Source: Vibrio mangrovi (GTDB lineage Bacteria > Pseudomonadota > Gammaproteobacteria > Enterobacterales > Vibrionaceae). From it: a stretch of 64,000 bases of DNA. Below are positions 28,691-37,653 of this stretch, piece after piece. Each line of letters begins with the position of its first letter. Position 1 is the stretch's first letter. The stretch is from positions 3,038,001-3,102,000 of the forward strand of contig NZ_AP024883.1 in NCBI RefSeq assembly GCF_024346955.1, read 5' to 3'. Below the pieces are notes generated by a model, which was given only the letters and a program-made list of their open reading frames with translations, had not been told where the DNA came from and searched no databases. The translations under genes and the position numbers were made by a program.

Positions 28691-29587
28691 CTAATGAATC
28701 TGACCAATCCGGTTAAAGCGAACCCCTGTCGGAACCCATGATGGCAGCACGCTATCCGGTGAACGGTCAAATTCAAAGCTAATCCATATTGCAACAGCCT
28801 TACCGAGCAGATTCGCTTCAGGAACAAATCCCCAGTAGCGGCTATCTGAACTGTTGTCCCGGTTATCTCCCATCATAAAATAATGACCTTCCGGCACAAC
28901 CCATTCGTTGACACCCGGACGAGGTTTATAATTGATCGGATTATCCATCCGCCATGGACTCACCAGAATATGGTGGTTCACCTCACCTAACTGTTCATCC
29001 ATCTGAACCATCGGACCGACATTTGATTTCAGTTCACTACGGACCCGGTTGGACTGAGAAACAATCTTACAAACCGACTCCCCTTTAGGCTGAATACAGA
29101 TACGTTTATCCGGGCTATAGCGGACAATATCTCCCGGTAATCCAACGACGCGCTTAATATAGTCAACACTGGGATTCGGCGGATAACGGAAAACAACGAT
29201 GTCACCACGTACCGGCTTGCCGGTTTCCAGTAACTGGGTATGAGTTACCGGATCTCTCAGCCCATAAGCGAATTTTTGTACCAGAATAAAGTCACCAACT
29301 AAAAGCGTAGGCTTCATCGAGCCTGAAGGAATCTGGAATGGTTCAAAAATAAATGACCGGACAATCAGAACCAAAGCAATTACCGGAAAAATAGAAACAC
29401 TATTTTCTACCCACCACGGCTGCGGTAAGACTTTACTCTGCAGGGATGGATCGAGCTCATTCGTCTGAGCCAGAATGTCATCGATTTTTTGCTGGCGCTG
29501 CTTCGCCCAGACAAATTTTTCCAGAGCCCAGATAATCCCCGTCACAAGCGTCACAATGACCAGTATGAGTGAAAATGTATTCGCCAT
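28691..29587 (-). CDS. lepB: Signal peptidase I
   Basis: Inner-membrane protease that releases Sec- and Tat-exported proteins. The 298 residues have TM1 at about 3-22 and TM2 at about 60-78. The catalytic Ser sits in PSGSMKPTLLVGD, the Lys in RGDIVVFRYP...DYIKRVVGLPGD, and a GDNRDNSSDSR box follows. I chose ATG 29587 (MANTFSL) with AAGGGAAG upstream; the frame extends to 29638. It lies downstream of lepA across a hairpin. Confidence 0.96.
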   Translation of the reverse strand: MANTFSLILVIVTLVTGIIWALEKFVWAKQRQQKIDDILAQTNELDPSLQSKVLPQPWWVENSVSIFPVIALVLIVRSFIFEPFQIPSGSMKPTLLVGDFILVQKFAYGLRDPVTHTQLLETGKPVRGDIVVFRYPPNPSVDYIKRVVGLPGDIVRYSPDKRICIQPKGESVCKIVSQSNRVRSELKSNVGPMVQMDEQLGEVNHHILVSPWRMDNPINYKPRPGVNEWVVPEGHYFMMGDNRDNSSDSRYWGFVPEANLLGKAVAIWISFEFDRSPDSVLPSWVPTGVRFNRIGQIH

Positions 29588-29612
29588 GAACTTCCCTTTG
29601 TTAAAAATACGA

Positions 29613-29640
29613 AAGTGAAAGAGCCTGAACTCTTTCACTT
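29613..29640 (-). terminator. Strong hairpin between lepA and lepB
   Basis: Perfect 11-bp stem (AAGTGAAAGAG and its complement) with loop CCTGAA. On the minus strand it is followed by TCGTATTTTTAAC. It probably attenuates read-through from lepA into lepB. Confidence 0.65.
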
Positions 29641-29648
29641 GGGTTGTT

Positions 29649-29667
29649 TATACCCAAGTAACCTCAA
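29649..29667. repeat. Vibrio-type intergenic repeat, copy 1
   Basis: TATACCCAAGTAACCTCAA. The same core (ATACCCAAGT-n-ACCTC) recurs on the other strand at 37582-37596 and 44661-44690. Confidence 0.7.
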
Positions 29668-29711
29668 AGGCCTGTTTGGGTATCTCATCTCCGGCCAACG
29701 CCGGGCGCAAA

Positions 29712-31505
29712 TTAATCTTTACCAACGTGGAGAATGGCTAAAAACGCTTCCTGAGGCAACTCTACGTTACCAATCTGTTTCATGCGTTTTTTCCCTTCTT
29801 TCTGTTTCTTCAACAGTTTTTTCTTCCGGCTCACGTCACCACCGTAACATTTAGCCAGTACGTTTTTCCGCAACTGCTTCACGGTTGACCGCGCAATCAC
29901 GTGGTTACCGATTGCAGCCTGAATCGCAATATCAAACATCTGCCGGGGAATAAATTCTTTCATTTTTTCCACGAGCAGACGTCCACGCGTCTGAGCCTGA
30001 TCTTTGTGGGTAATAATCGCCAAGGCATCAACCCGCTCTCCATTGAGCAGAACATCAACACGTACCATGCTTGACGTTTCAAACCGTTGGAAAGAGTAGT
30101 CCAGAGACGCATAACCACGAGAAGTCGATTTTAACCGGTCAAAAAAGTCCAGTACGACTTCGGCCATCGGTATATCATAAGTCAGGGCAACCTGGTTGCC
30201 GTGATAAACCATATCAACCTGCACACCACGTTTTTCAATACAGAGTGTAATCACATTGCCCAGATACTCGGACGGAACCAGAATATTACAACGGCTAATC
30301 GGTTCCCGGATTTCCTGAATATCATTCACTGCCGGTAATTTTGCCGGACTATCGATATGAATGACCTCACCATCGGTCTGTTCAACTTCATAAACCACCG
30401 TAGGTGCTGTGGTGATCAGGTCGAGATCGTATTCCCGCTCCAGACGTTCCTGAATGATTTCCATATGGAGCATACCAAGGAAACCACAACGGAAACCAAA
30501 CCCAAGAGCAGCGGATGTCTCAGGCTCATAAAACAGCGATGCATCATTAAGACTTAGTTTACCCAGAGCATCACGGAAATTTTCATAATCATCAGACGAA
30601 ACCGGGAATAATCCTGCATACACCTGAGGTTTTACTTTCTTAAATCCGGGTAATGGTTTCTCACACCCGTGCTTCGCATGCGTTAAAGTATCCCCGACCG
30701 GCGCACCAAGAATATCTTTGATACCACAGACAACCCAACCCACTTCGCCGGTTCGTAACTGCTCGGTATCAACCTGCTTCGGTGTAAAGATCCCAATCCG
30801 ATCAACACCCCAGGCTTGCCCGGTACTCATGACTTTTATCTTGTCATTCTTTTTCAGGACACCGTTTTTCACCCGAACCAGAGAAACGACTCCAAGATAG
30901 TTGTCAAACCAGGAATCGATAATCAGTGCCTGTAACGGAGCACTCTCGTCCCCTTCCGGTGGCGGAATATCTGAAACGATTCGTTCCAGAACATCGTCAA
31001 CACCCACCCCGGTTTTCGCCGAACAGCGCACAGCATCAATCGCATCAATACCGACGATATCTTCGATTTCTTCCGCAACACGTTCCGGTTCAGCCGCAGG
31101 CAAATCGATTTTATTCAGAACCGGAACGACTTCCAGATCCATTTCGATTGCGGTATAGCAGTTTGCCAGAGTCTGAGCTTCAACCCCCTGACCAGCATCA
31201 ACCACCAGCAAAGCCCCTTCACAAGAAGCCAGAGAACGGGAAACTTCATATGAAAAGTCAACGTGTCCGGGCGTATCAATAAAATTAAGCTGGTATGTTT
31301 CACCATCTTTTGCCTGATAGTCCAGAGTCACACTCTGAGCTTTAATGGTGATGCCACGCTCACGTTCAAGATCCATAGAATCAAGAACCTGTTCTGCCAT
31401 TTCACGGTCACTTAAGCCACCACACACCTGAATCAGGCGATCGGAAAGGGTTGATTTACCGTGGTCAATATGGGCGATAATCGAAAAATTACGAATGTGC
31501 TTCAT
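29712..31505 (-). CDS. lepA: Elongation factor 4 (LepA)
   Basis: Ribosome-associated translational GTPase that back-translocates or helps 30S biogenesis. The 597 residues start MKHIRNFSIIAHIDHGKSTL (P-loop). DTPGHVDF and NKIDLPAA complete the G domain. Domains II-III, an EF-G-like domain V and the LepA-specific C-terminal domain (KAxYGGDxxRKKKLL pattern) follow. I chose ATG 31505, giving exactly the family length (E. coli 599); the frame continues to 31553. In Vibrio it sits between rseC and lepB. Confidence 0.97.
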   Translation of the reverse strand: MKHIRNFSIIAHIDHGKSTLSDRLIQVCGGLSDREMAEQVLDSMDLERERGITIKAQSVTLDYQAKDGETYQLNFIDTPGHVDFSYEVSRSLASCEGALLVVDAGQGVEAQTLANCYTAIEMDLEVVPVLNKIDLPAAEPERVAEEIEDIVGIDAIDAVRCSAKTGVGVDDVLERIVSDIPPPEGDESAPLQALIIDSWFDNYLGVVSLVRVKNGVLKKNDKIKVMSTGQAWGVDRIGIFTPKQVDTEQLRTGEVGWVVCGIKDILGAPVGDTLTHAKHGCEKPLPGFKKVKPQVYAGLFPVSSDDYENFRDALGKLSLNDASLFYEPETSAALGFGFRCGFLGMLHMEIIQERLEREYDLDLITTAPTVVYEVEQTDGEVIHIDSPAKLPAVNDIQEIREPISRCNILVPSEYLGNVITLCIEKRGVQVDMVYHGNQVALTYDIPMAEVVLDFFDRLKSTSRGYASLDYSFQRFETSSMVRVDVLLNGERVDALAIITHKDQAQTRGRLLVEKMKEFIPRQMFDIAIQAAIGNHVIARSTVKQLRKNVLAKCYGGDVSRKKKLLKKQKEGKKRMKQIGNVELPQEAFLAILHVGKD

Positions 31506-31649
31506 AGGTTTGGGATGACTAAACTCTTTCAATATGTAGAAGAAAAAGAACAAACCGTCTCAATATACAGGTTCTATTCCATTTAAGTTGGCAGATTCTA
31601 CCCAATTTAAAAGGGATTCGCATCATAAATCAGTTCAGCACATCTCATG

Positions 31650-32120
31650 TCAGAGAATCACCTCTCCCAAAACCCGGATCAAAACGACTTCCGCCTGAGA
31701 ACGCTGTTCCATCCTTCTGGCCAGCATTTTGGCAATCCATATGCCACTTCCAGTAAAAACAGCCGTACAAGCAATGATCCACACCTCTCCACCACCAAAC
31801 AGAGAAGCAACCCATAGCTGCCCGATCAAGGCACCCAGGATCATCATCAGCAAAGGGAATAAATAAACGAGGGCTGCGGACTGTAACAAGCTTTTTTCCG
31901 GAAATCCGATCTCAACAACCTGACCGGTTTTAACCTGATGAGAGGTATGCAATTGCCAGGTTAAAGCTTTATTACCTATCGCTTTAGAAACCACACCGGT
32001 ACCACAGCTGGAGGAAGAGGAACAGTGACTGCAACTAGTTTGTTGCTGGCAACTTAACTCAATCTGGTAATCACCGGGAGTTCCCTGAACACTGGCGACA
32101 GTTGCCAAAGCAGTCATCAT
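31650..32120 (-). CDS. rseC: SoxR-reducing / sigma-E modulator RseC
   Basis: Inner-membrane protein of 156 residues with a Cys-rich N-terminal part (SCQQQTSCSHCSSSSSC) and two membrane helices (about 77-97 and 103-123). E. coli RseC belongs to the rpoE operon, and its relatives in RsxABCDGE-linked reduction reset SoxR. The start codon overlaps the rseB stop (ATGA). It is the last gene of the rpoE-rseA-rseB-rseC operon. Confidence 0.94.
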   Translation of the reverse strand: MMTALATVASVQGTPGDYQIELSCQQQTSCSHCSSSSSCGTGVVSKAIGNKALTWQLHTSHQVKTGQVVEIGFPEKSLLQSAALVYLFPLLMMILGALIGQLWVASLFGGGEVWIIACTAVFTGSGIWIAKMLARRMEQRSQAEVVLIRVLGEVIL

Positions 32121-33100
32121 GGCTGCTTATCCTCTGTTGTGACATTCGAATGAGATTCAAATGTCACAGACTGCGCGATCCGTTTTGCCGTTGCCGGAGG
32201 AATATCTCCAATAACCGAAATTTCATTTTTTCCTTTCACCAGCGTTTGTAATGTCCGGCGTCCCTGACGTATCAGCTGATTTTTCAGGGAGTGGTTATCA
32301 CTATCAGCCACGTAAACAGAAAAACTGAACAGGCCATCGGTATAGATCTGACTTTCAACCAGACGATTCGTAATCGCCATCCGGTAACGATTCAGTTCTT
32401 TTGAGGTAAAACCATCAGGAACCCAGCCAACATCCCAGAATGTTTTCTTGACCGGATTTTCAGGCAACGAAAGAACCTGAGGAAGCTGAGCCTTATTCAG
32501 GTTCAGCATCAACTCAGCTAATTTATCACTCAGGGAATAAGAAATGGTCCGGTATTGTTCAAGCACTTCACCATCCCGATCGACTAAGTCGGCCCGTAGC
32601 GGAAGATTACTTCGTTCGTCGATCCAAAGAACATAGGAATAACGCAGCCCATCTTTAGGTACGACACGAATAACCTGACAAGCAGCTCCGGCCTCTCTTC
32701 CCCGGCCAATTTTGACAAAATCATAATAGTTACTGAGCTGGGTCATATCGCTGTGAAGCAATGGAATAACCGGAGCTACCATTTTACCGGATTCAATCGT
32801 AAAAGGTTCAACACCGGGTTCGATATAACTCACCTCATCACCACGGCGAATGACTTCCCGGACGGGGCCACTTAAGTAGATCAAATGTGCCAGAGAATAA
32901 CCATCTTCAACGGCATGTCGATACAACAATGGCTCAATCCCATTTTTCTTAATCAGAATATAGGAAAGTTCGTAGTTTAATTTTTGGCTGGCGCGGCTCA
33001 TCTGATGCAATAAAGCCTCTGCAGACGTATCATCTGCAAAGGCTAATGAGATGTTCACACTGAACAGCGCAGTCACAACACTGACCAGAAATTTTTTCAT
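32117..33100 (-). CDS. rseB: Periplasmic sigma-E regulator RseB
   Basis: Binds the periplasmic part of RseA and blocks DegS cleavage; it also senses LPS and mislocalised lipoproteins. The 327 residues start with a signal peptide (to about residue 22, SLAFA before DDTSAEALLHQMSRA). A LolA-like large domain and a smaller C-terminal domain follow. The gene overlaps rseA and rseC by four bases on each side. Confidence 0.95.
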   Translation of the reverse strand: MKKFLVSVVTALFSVNISLAFADDTSAEALLHQMSRASQKLNYELSYILIKKNGIEPLLYRHAVEDGYSLAHLIYLSGPVREVIRRGDEVSYIEPGVEPFTIESGKMVAPVIPLLHSDMTQLSNYYDFVKIGRGREAGAACQVIRVVPKDGLRYSYVLWIDERSNLPLRADLVDRDGEVLEQYRTISYSLSDKLAELMLNLNKAQLPQVLSLPENPVKKTFWDVGWVPDGFTSKELNRYRMAITNRLVESQIYTDGLFSFSVYVADSDNHSLKNQLIRQGRRTLQTLVKGKNEISVIGDIPPATAKRIAQSVTFESHSNVTTEDKQP

Positions 33101-33762
33101 TCAACAACTAACTCTTGCTGTCCACCTGGACGATAGGATGATTCCCGATTTTTTTGACTATTATAAAGTCTTAACTGTAACTCATAATCTTGCAACATCG
33201 CATTCACACGGCGACGCTGTTCTTGTGCACTACTTTCAGTCACATGTTTCTTAACCGAATCACGGGTCAGACTCACAGGCTCAGCCGTTCCGGCTAAAGG
33301 AATGGTCTGTAACACGGGAAGTTGCCCACTGTCAGAAGCAGTCACAGCTCCAGTGCCGTCGTCGGTATTATACTGCTGAACCCCTACAATCACGACCAGA
33401 GAAACACAAGCGGCAACGGCTGCCTGACCCAACGAGCCAAGCCACGCGGGCAATTGTCTCCTCGACTGTTTTGGTAAAGGCTGAGACTCCAAAGGCGTTA
33501 CATTTAAAGTGTCCGAGTTCTCAGCTTTATTCTGTCTGTGGGCAATGTCTTGTCCATAAACAGGCTCATCTTCCAGCGCCAGTGCTACCCGCCCGGCAAT
33601 ATCCCATTCTCCCTGAGGCGTATCACCACGCATCACATCACCAATCATGTGATAATTGCGCCATGTTATTAAACCTTCATGGTCCTGAGATAACTCGCTT
33701 ATCAACGATTTATCGACCAATTCGCCATCCATAAGCGCCGAAAGTTTTTCTTTATCAGCCAT
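33097..33762 (-). CDS. rseA: Anti-sigma-E factor RseA
   Basis: Single-pass inner-membrane protein that holds sigma-E. The 221 residues start MADKEKLSALMDGELVD. The cytosolic anti-sigma domain covers about 1-95, the membrane helix about 107-125 (QAAVAACVSLVVIVGVQQY), and a periplasmic tail binds RseB. An alternative ATG four codons upstream (33774) has GGAG at 11 bases. I prefer the internal one for its family match and GGTGA at five bases. It is 33 bases after rpoE. Confidence 0.94.
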   Translation of the reverse strand: MADKEKLSALMDGELVDKSLISELSQDHEGLITWRNYHMIGDVMRGDTPQGEWDIAGRVALALEDEPVYGQDIAHRQNKAENSDTLNVTPLESQPLPKQSRRQLPAWLGSLGQAAVAACVSLVVIVGVQQYNTDDGTGAVTASDSGQLPVLQTIPLAGTAEPVSLTRDSVKKHVTESSAQEQRRRVNAMLQDYELQLRLYNSQKNRESSYRPGGQQELVVE

Positions 33763-33794
33763 TCTATTCACCATTATCTAGACAACTCCAGACA

Positions 33795-34367
33795 TTACAA
33801 AAGCGAAGCAATCCGCTTTTCTACCGCCTCTCGTGCTCGAAATATCCGGGATCGTACTGTTCCGACAGGACAATCCATTACCGCAGCAATCTCTTCATAG
33901 CTTAGTCCTTCCAGCTCTCTCAAAGTCATTGCGGTCTTCAAATCTTCAGGCAACGCATCAATTGCCGCAAAAACAGCATGTTTCAATTCTTTCGACAACG
34001 TAATGTTCTCTGGGTTCGAAATTTCTTTTAAAACATTGCCATTTTCGTAATATTCAGCCTCTTCAGCATCCACATCATTCGCAGGAGGGCGTCTACTCTG
34101 TGCAACTATATGGTTCTTTGCCGTATTGACAGCAATCCTATAGAGCCAGGTATAAAACGCGCTTTCTCCCCGAAATGAAGGAATAGCCCGGTAGGCTTTA
34201 ATAAAAGTTTCCTGAGCGACATCAGCAACGTCACCGCTGTTGTTCACATATCTGGCGATGAGGTTACAAACTTTATTCTGGTACTTCACCACCAAGAGAT
34301 TAAAGGCTTGCTTATCTCCACTCTGAACGCGCTCAATCAATACTTGATCAGTTAACTGCTCGTGCAT
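33795..34367 (-). CDS. rpoE: RNA polymerase sigma-E factor
   Basis: ECF sigma factor for envelope stress. The 190 residues start MHEQLTDQVLIERVQSGDKQAFN. Region 2 has VADVAQETFIKAYRA and FYTWLYRIAVNTAKN. Region 4 has LPEDLKTAMTLRELEGLSYEEIA and PVGTVRSRIFRAR. Length is nearly identical to E. coli (191). It is preceded by an AGGAG ribosome site and a sigma-E-type promoter about 100 bases upstream, pointing to autoregulation. Confidence 0.98.
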   Translation of the reverse strand: MHEQLTDQVLIERVQSGDKQAFNLLVVKYQNKVCNLIARYVNNSGDVADVAQETFIKAYRAIPSFRGESAFYTWLYRIAVNTAKNHIVAQSRRPPANDVDAEEAEYYENGNVLKEISNPENITLSKELKHAVFAAIDALPEDLKTAMTLRELEGLSYEEIAAVMDCPVGTVRSRIFRAREAVEKRIASLL

Positions 34368-34792
34368 TCGAGCGTATACTCCTATCGTTCATCCCTTACC
34401 TTCTCAGATATGGGTATTAATACTTCAAAATGTAGTATTGACACCACCGCTTACATGAGCAGTATAGTGAGACTCATGCGCAGGGAAATAGTTCCCCCGG
34501 CTTTAAAAATTTTTCTTCATTCTAGAGGGGAATATTCCTCTCCACAAATTTGAGCTTCGTCACTTCCCCCGAATGAGGTAAAATTTCGTCGATGACAACC
34601 ATATTTATAAAGCATTGCATGTAGTGAAAGAGAAAAACAAGCGAAATCGGGAATCCATTCATTCTTTCTATCTTCTTGATTCATTATATCGCCTCTATAC
34701 ATCAATACTTAAGGTTCAATTGTCGATTCAGGGAACCATGTTCATCACGAAGATGGGCAGGAAATAAAATATTTTTGGGAAAATAGAAAACT
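34368..34792. other. Divergent promoter region rpoE/nadB
   Basis: 425 bases containing the rpoE autoregulatory promoter. An A+T-rich stretch lies in front of nadB, with no strong ribosome site. A 62-codon frame on the minus strand (34517-34705) has no recognisable features and overlaps the promoter side, so it is not called. Confidence 0.6.
34469..34496 (-). promoter_or_regulatory. Sigma-E-type promoter of rpoE
   Basis: On the minus strand, GGAACTA (34496-34490), 16 bases, then TCTCA (34473-34469). This fits the sigma-E consensus GGAACTT-N16-TCxxA closely. It lies about 100 bases before the rpoE start codon and would give positive autoregulation of the rpoE-rseABC operon. Confidence 0.7.
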
Positions 34793-36403
34793 ATGAGTGG
34801 AAATCAAGAACATCAGTGCGATGTGCTCGTTATCGGAAGCGGTGCTGCCGGGCTGTCACTCGCATTACGCGTTGCAGAAAAATGCCAGGTGATTGTGCTG
34901 AGTAAAGGCTCCTGGAGTGAAGGAGCAACCTATTATGCACAAGGAGGAATTGCAGCGGTATTCGATGAATCAGACAGCATCGAATCACATGTTCAGGATA
35001 CGCTCATTGCCGGTGGCGGTATCTGTGAAGAAGAGACGGTCCGCTTTATTGCAGAGAATGCCAAAGAATGTGTTCAGTGGCTGATTGACGGCGGCGTTCC
35101 GTTTGATCTGGATGAAGACAGCAATGATGATCATCCTAAATACCACCTGACCCGTGAAGGCGGGCACAGCCACCGAAGAATTCTGCATGCTGCTGACGCT
35201 ACAGGAATGGCAATGCAAACCTCTTTGCAGGATAACGTGATAAATCACCCGAATATCAAAGTGCTGGAACGTCATAATGCCCTTGACCTGATTACCGAAG
35301 ATAAAGTTGGCGGAGATCCAAAGAAAATTATCGGCGCCTATGTCTGGAACCGGAATGATGAACATGTAGAAACCGTCAAAGCAAAATTCATTATTCTGGC
35401 GACCGGCGGTGCATCGAAAGTATATCAGTATACGTCAAATCCGGATGTCTCATCAGGAGACGGTATTGCGATGGCCTGGCGTGCTGGTTGCCGGGTCGCC
35501 AATCTGGAGTTCAACCAGTTCCATCCAACTTGTCTTTATCATCCTGAATCCCGCAATTTTCTGTTAACGGAAGCCTTACGAGGTGAAGGCGCATTCTTGC
35601 GTCGCCCCGATGGTTCCCGGTTTATGCCGGACTTTGACGAACGTGCGGAACTGGCTCCCCGGGATGTCGTCGCCAGAGCCATTGACTACGAAATGAAGCG
35701 AATTGGTGCGGATTGTATGTATCTCGATATCAGTCATAAACCCGCCGACTTTATTGAAAAACATTTCCCGACGATTTACTCCCGGCTTCAGAGTCTGGGA
35801 ATCGACATGACCAAAGAACCGATCCCAATTGTCCCTGCAGCCCATTATACCTGTGGCGGAGTCATGGTAAATCAACAGGGTGAAACAGATATCAGCCGGT
35901 TATACGCAATTGGTGAGGTCAGCTATACAGGCTTACACGGAGCCAACCGCATGGCATCAAACTCATTACTTGAATGTGTGGTCTATGCTCGTGCAGCAGC
36001 ACAGGATATTCTCAGCAAACTTGAGGATGCTCAGATTGCAGGCCCGCTTCCGCCATGGGATGAAAGTCAGGTCACCTGCTCCGATGAAGAAGTTGTCATT
36101 CAGCATAACTGGCATGAACTCCGCCTGTTCATGTGGGATTACATGGGGATCGTCCGGACGGATAAGCGTTTGGAACGGGCCCTGCGGCGTATTCATCTGC
36201 TCCAGCAGGAAACACATGAATACTATAGTAATTTCAGAGTTTCCAATAACTTGATTGAACTCAGAAACCTGCTTCAGGTTGCCGAACTGATGATCTGTTG
36301 TGCGATGCAACGTAAAGAAAGCCGGGGGCTGCATTATACCCTCGACTATCCGGAACAGCAGGAAAACAGCGGACCGACAATTCTTGATCCACAAGATTTC
36401 TGA
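34793..36403 (+). CDS. nadB: L-aspartate oxidase
   Basis: FAD enzyme that oxidises L-aspartate to iminoaspartate, the first step of NAD synthesis. The 536 residues have the FAD-binding GSGAAGLSLALRVA motif, then SWSEGATYYAQGGIAAVF and TGGASKVYQYTSNPD. The active-site HPTCLY region and late GLHGANRMASNSLLECVV follow. Length matches E. coli (540). The gene is divergent from rpoE, as in other gamma-proteobacteria. A MITE-like element begins seven bases after the stop codon. Confidence 0.97.
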   Translation: MSGNQEHQCDVLVIGSGAAGLSLALRVAEKCQVIVLSKGSWSEGATYYAQGGIAAVFDESDSIESHVQDTLIAGGGICEEETVRFIAENAKECVQWLIDGGVPFDLDEDSNDDHPKYHLTREGGHSHRRILHAADATGMAMQTSLQDNVINHPNIKVLERHNALDLITEDKVGGDPKKIIGAYVWNRNDEHVETVKAKFIILATGGASKVYQYTSNPDVSSGDGIAMAWRAGCRVANLEFNQFHPTCLYHPESRNFLLTEALRGEGAFLRRPDGSRFMPDFDERAELAPRDVVARAIDYEMKRIGADCMYLDISHKPADFIEKHFPTIYSRLQSLGIDMTKEPIPIVPAAHYTCGGVMVNQQGETDISRLYAIGEVSYTGLHGANRMASNSLLECVVYARAAAQDILSKLEDAQIAGPLPPWDESQVTCSDEEVVIQHNWHELRLFMWDYMGIVRTDKRLERALRRIHLLQQETHEYYSNFRVSNNLIELRNLLQVAELMICCAMQRKESRGLHYTLDYPEQQENSGPTILDPQDF

Positions 36404-36409
36404 ACACTA

Positions 36410-36676
36410 GGGGCTGTTGACCTTTCGTGGTTGAGTTTTGTTCAATCTGAACGGGTGTTGATCGCGGCGCGGGGCATGCCGCTTAGCCATCCTAAGCAAA
36501 TGACCCGCAACAAAGAGCAAGACACGTTCAGATGATGAACCCTATGGGCAGCATTTGTCGCCCATTTATCCAGCGTTAGGTCATAGTTCATGTAGATCGC
36601 TACACTTCACATGACCTGCCTTGGCTAAATGAACGACAAATTGCTGCAAAAAACATCACGAAAGGTCAACAGCCCC
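36410..36676. mobile_element. MITE-like element with 20-bp terminal inverted repeats and an internal long hairpin
   Basis: A 267-bp non-coding element bounded by perfect 20-bp inverted repeats (36410-36429 and 36657-36676; left end GGGGCTGTTGACCTTTCGTG). Inside it, 36548-36647 is a second, imperfect inverted repeat with two 48-base arms centred on GTAGATCGCTAC, able to form a long hairpin. No target duplication is visible at the outer ends. It fills nearly the whole gap between nadB and ygfX (six bases to the nadB stop, five to the ygfX stop). No transposase is present, so any movement would need one in trans. Confidence 0.85.
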
Positions 36677-36681
36677 TTGCT

Positions 36682-37128
36682 TCAGGAATCCAATGACAAA
36701 CGGGGGCGATAACGCCTCCGTTTTTCCAGCACCACAATCTGTCGGTATGATTGTTCCCGGCAACTGTCCCGCCAAAGTATCTGACGCTCTCCCTGTTGCC
36801 CGACAAAAACAACGAACCACGTTGCAAAAGAGATTTCAATTCTCTCAATCAGTTGTTGTCGCTGTGCATAAACGAGGTTTCCGGAGTCGGTGTATCGGCA
36901 CGACTCTGATATAAAAGGGAGTAACAGTGCCCGCTCAACCCAATGGCCCAGCAGCCAGAAAATCAAAATAACAGAGATAATCAGAGGAAGGTCGGCAATA
37001 AGTAATGCCCAAATGGAGAGTTGAACAATAAACAACTGAACCATGCAGGCATTCAAAGAAACTGAAGGACAAAGACTAACGGACTTTACCAAGGTTATAA
37101 GCAACCATCTTATCAACCATAGATGCAT
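36682..37128 (-). CDS. ygfX: YgfX family membrane protein
   Basis: Partner of SdhE, also described as a toxin (CptA) affecting cell shape in E. coli. Up to 148 residues with two close membrane helices (about 28-68: MVQLFIVQLSIWALLIADLP and the next segment), then a soluble, basic C-terminal part (VLEKRRRYRPRLSLDS). The frame begins inside sdhE. The true start is unclear: ATG 37128, or an alternative codon such as the TTG near 37098 overlapping the end of sdhE. Translational coupling is likely. The stop codon lies five bases from the end of the MITE. Confidence 0.85.
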   Translation of the reverse strand: MHLWLIRWLLITLVKSVSLCPSVSLNACMVQLFIVQLSIWALLIADLPLIISVILIFWLLGHWVERALLLPFISESCRYTDSGNLVYAQRQQLIERIEISFATWFVVFVGQQGERQILWRDSCREQSYRQIVVLEKRRRYRPRLSLDS

Positions 37129-37336
37129 GGCTCAGATTTTCGCTCCGTTTGTGTCCCATGAGCCAGGAAAACAGATCCGGATCATCACACTCAAGCAGCG
37201 ATACAAAATCCTGCTGCTCAGATTCGCTCAACTGCTCAAAACACTCCTCAAAGAATGACATAATCACCACATCCAGCTCCAACATACCACGCCGGCATGC
37301 CCACTTAATCCGGGCCTTCTCTTCGTCGGTATACAT
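37076..37336 (-). CDS. sdhE: FAD assembly factor SdhE
   Basis: Small cytosolic protein that helps attach FAD covalently to succinate dehydrogenase and fumarate reductase. The 86 residues contain the essential RGMLELD block (RRGMLELDVVIMSFFEECF) and DPDLFSWLMG. It is upstream of and overlaps ygfX, as in E. coli. GAGG lies ahead of the start. Confidence 0.96.
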   Translation of the reverse strand: MYTDEEKARIKWACRRGMLELDVVIMSFFEECFEQLSESEQQDFVSLLECDDPDLFSWLMGHKRSENLSHASMVDKMVAYNLGKVR

Positions 37337-37653
37337 TCTAAAACCTCATTGATTTAATTTTTTATAAGTGTATCAAGGGAACGATCTGCCAACCACTCAC
37401 TGAATCACAATCCACACCAGGCTGACAAAACTTATCCGATTTAACATATCTTCCGGATAGTTAGCAAAAGATTTGTCTGAAAACGATGACATGATTTGAA
37501 CTCACCCGTGTTTGTGGACAAATATCCATCTTCATCCCCTTTTAAAACCCCATCAATCCGGTACATATCAAGGGTGAATCCGGAGGTGACTTGGGTCTCA
37601 AAAGATTTGGGTATAGAATGCATTCATTCAATCGGCAGAAGGTGATACAGAAC
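37337..37653. other. Divergent region sdhE/ygfZ with Vibrio-type repeat, copy 2
   Basis: 317 bases between the sdhE start and the ygfZ start. The core GGAGGTGACTTGGGT lies at 37582-37596 (reverse of copy 1). A second TTGGGTATAGAATG follows just before ygfZ and could double as a -10 region. A 60-codon minus-strand frame is not convincing. Confidence 0.6.

Noticed and set aside
34517..34705. 62-codon minus-strand frame upstream of rpoE
   Set aside because: No domain, membrane or signal features, and it lies in the rpoE/nadB control region.
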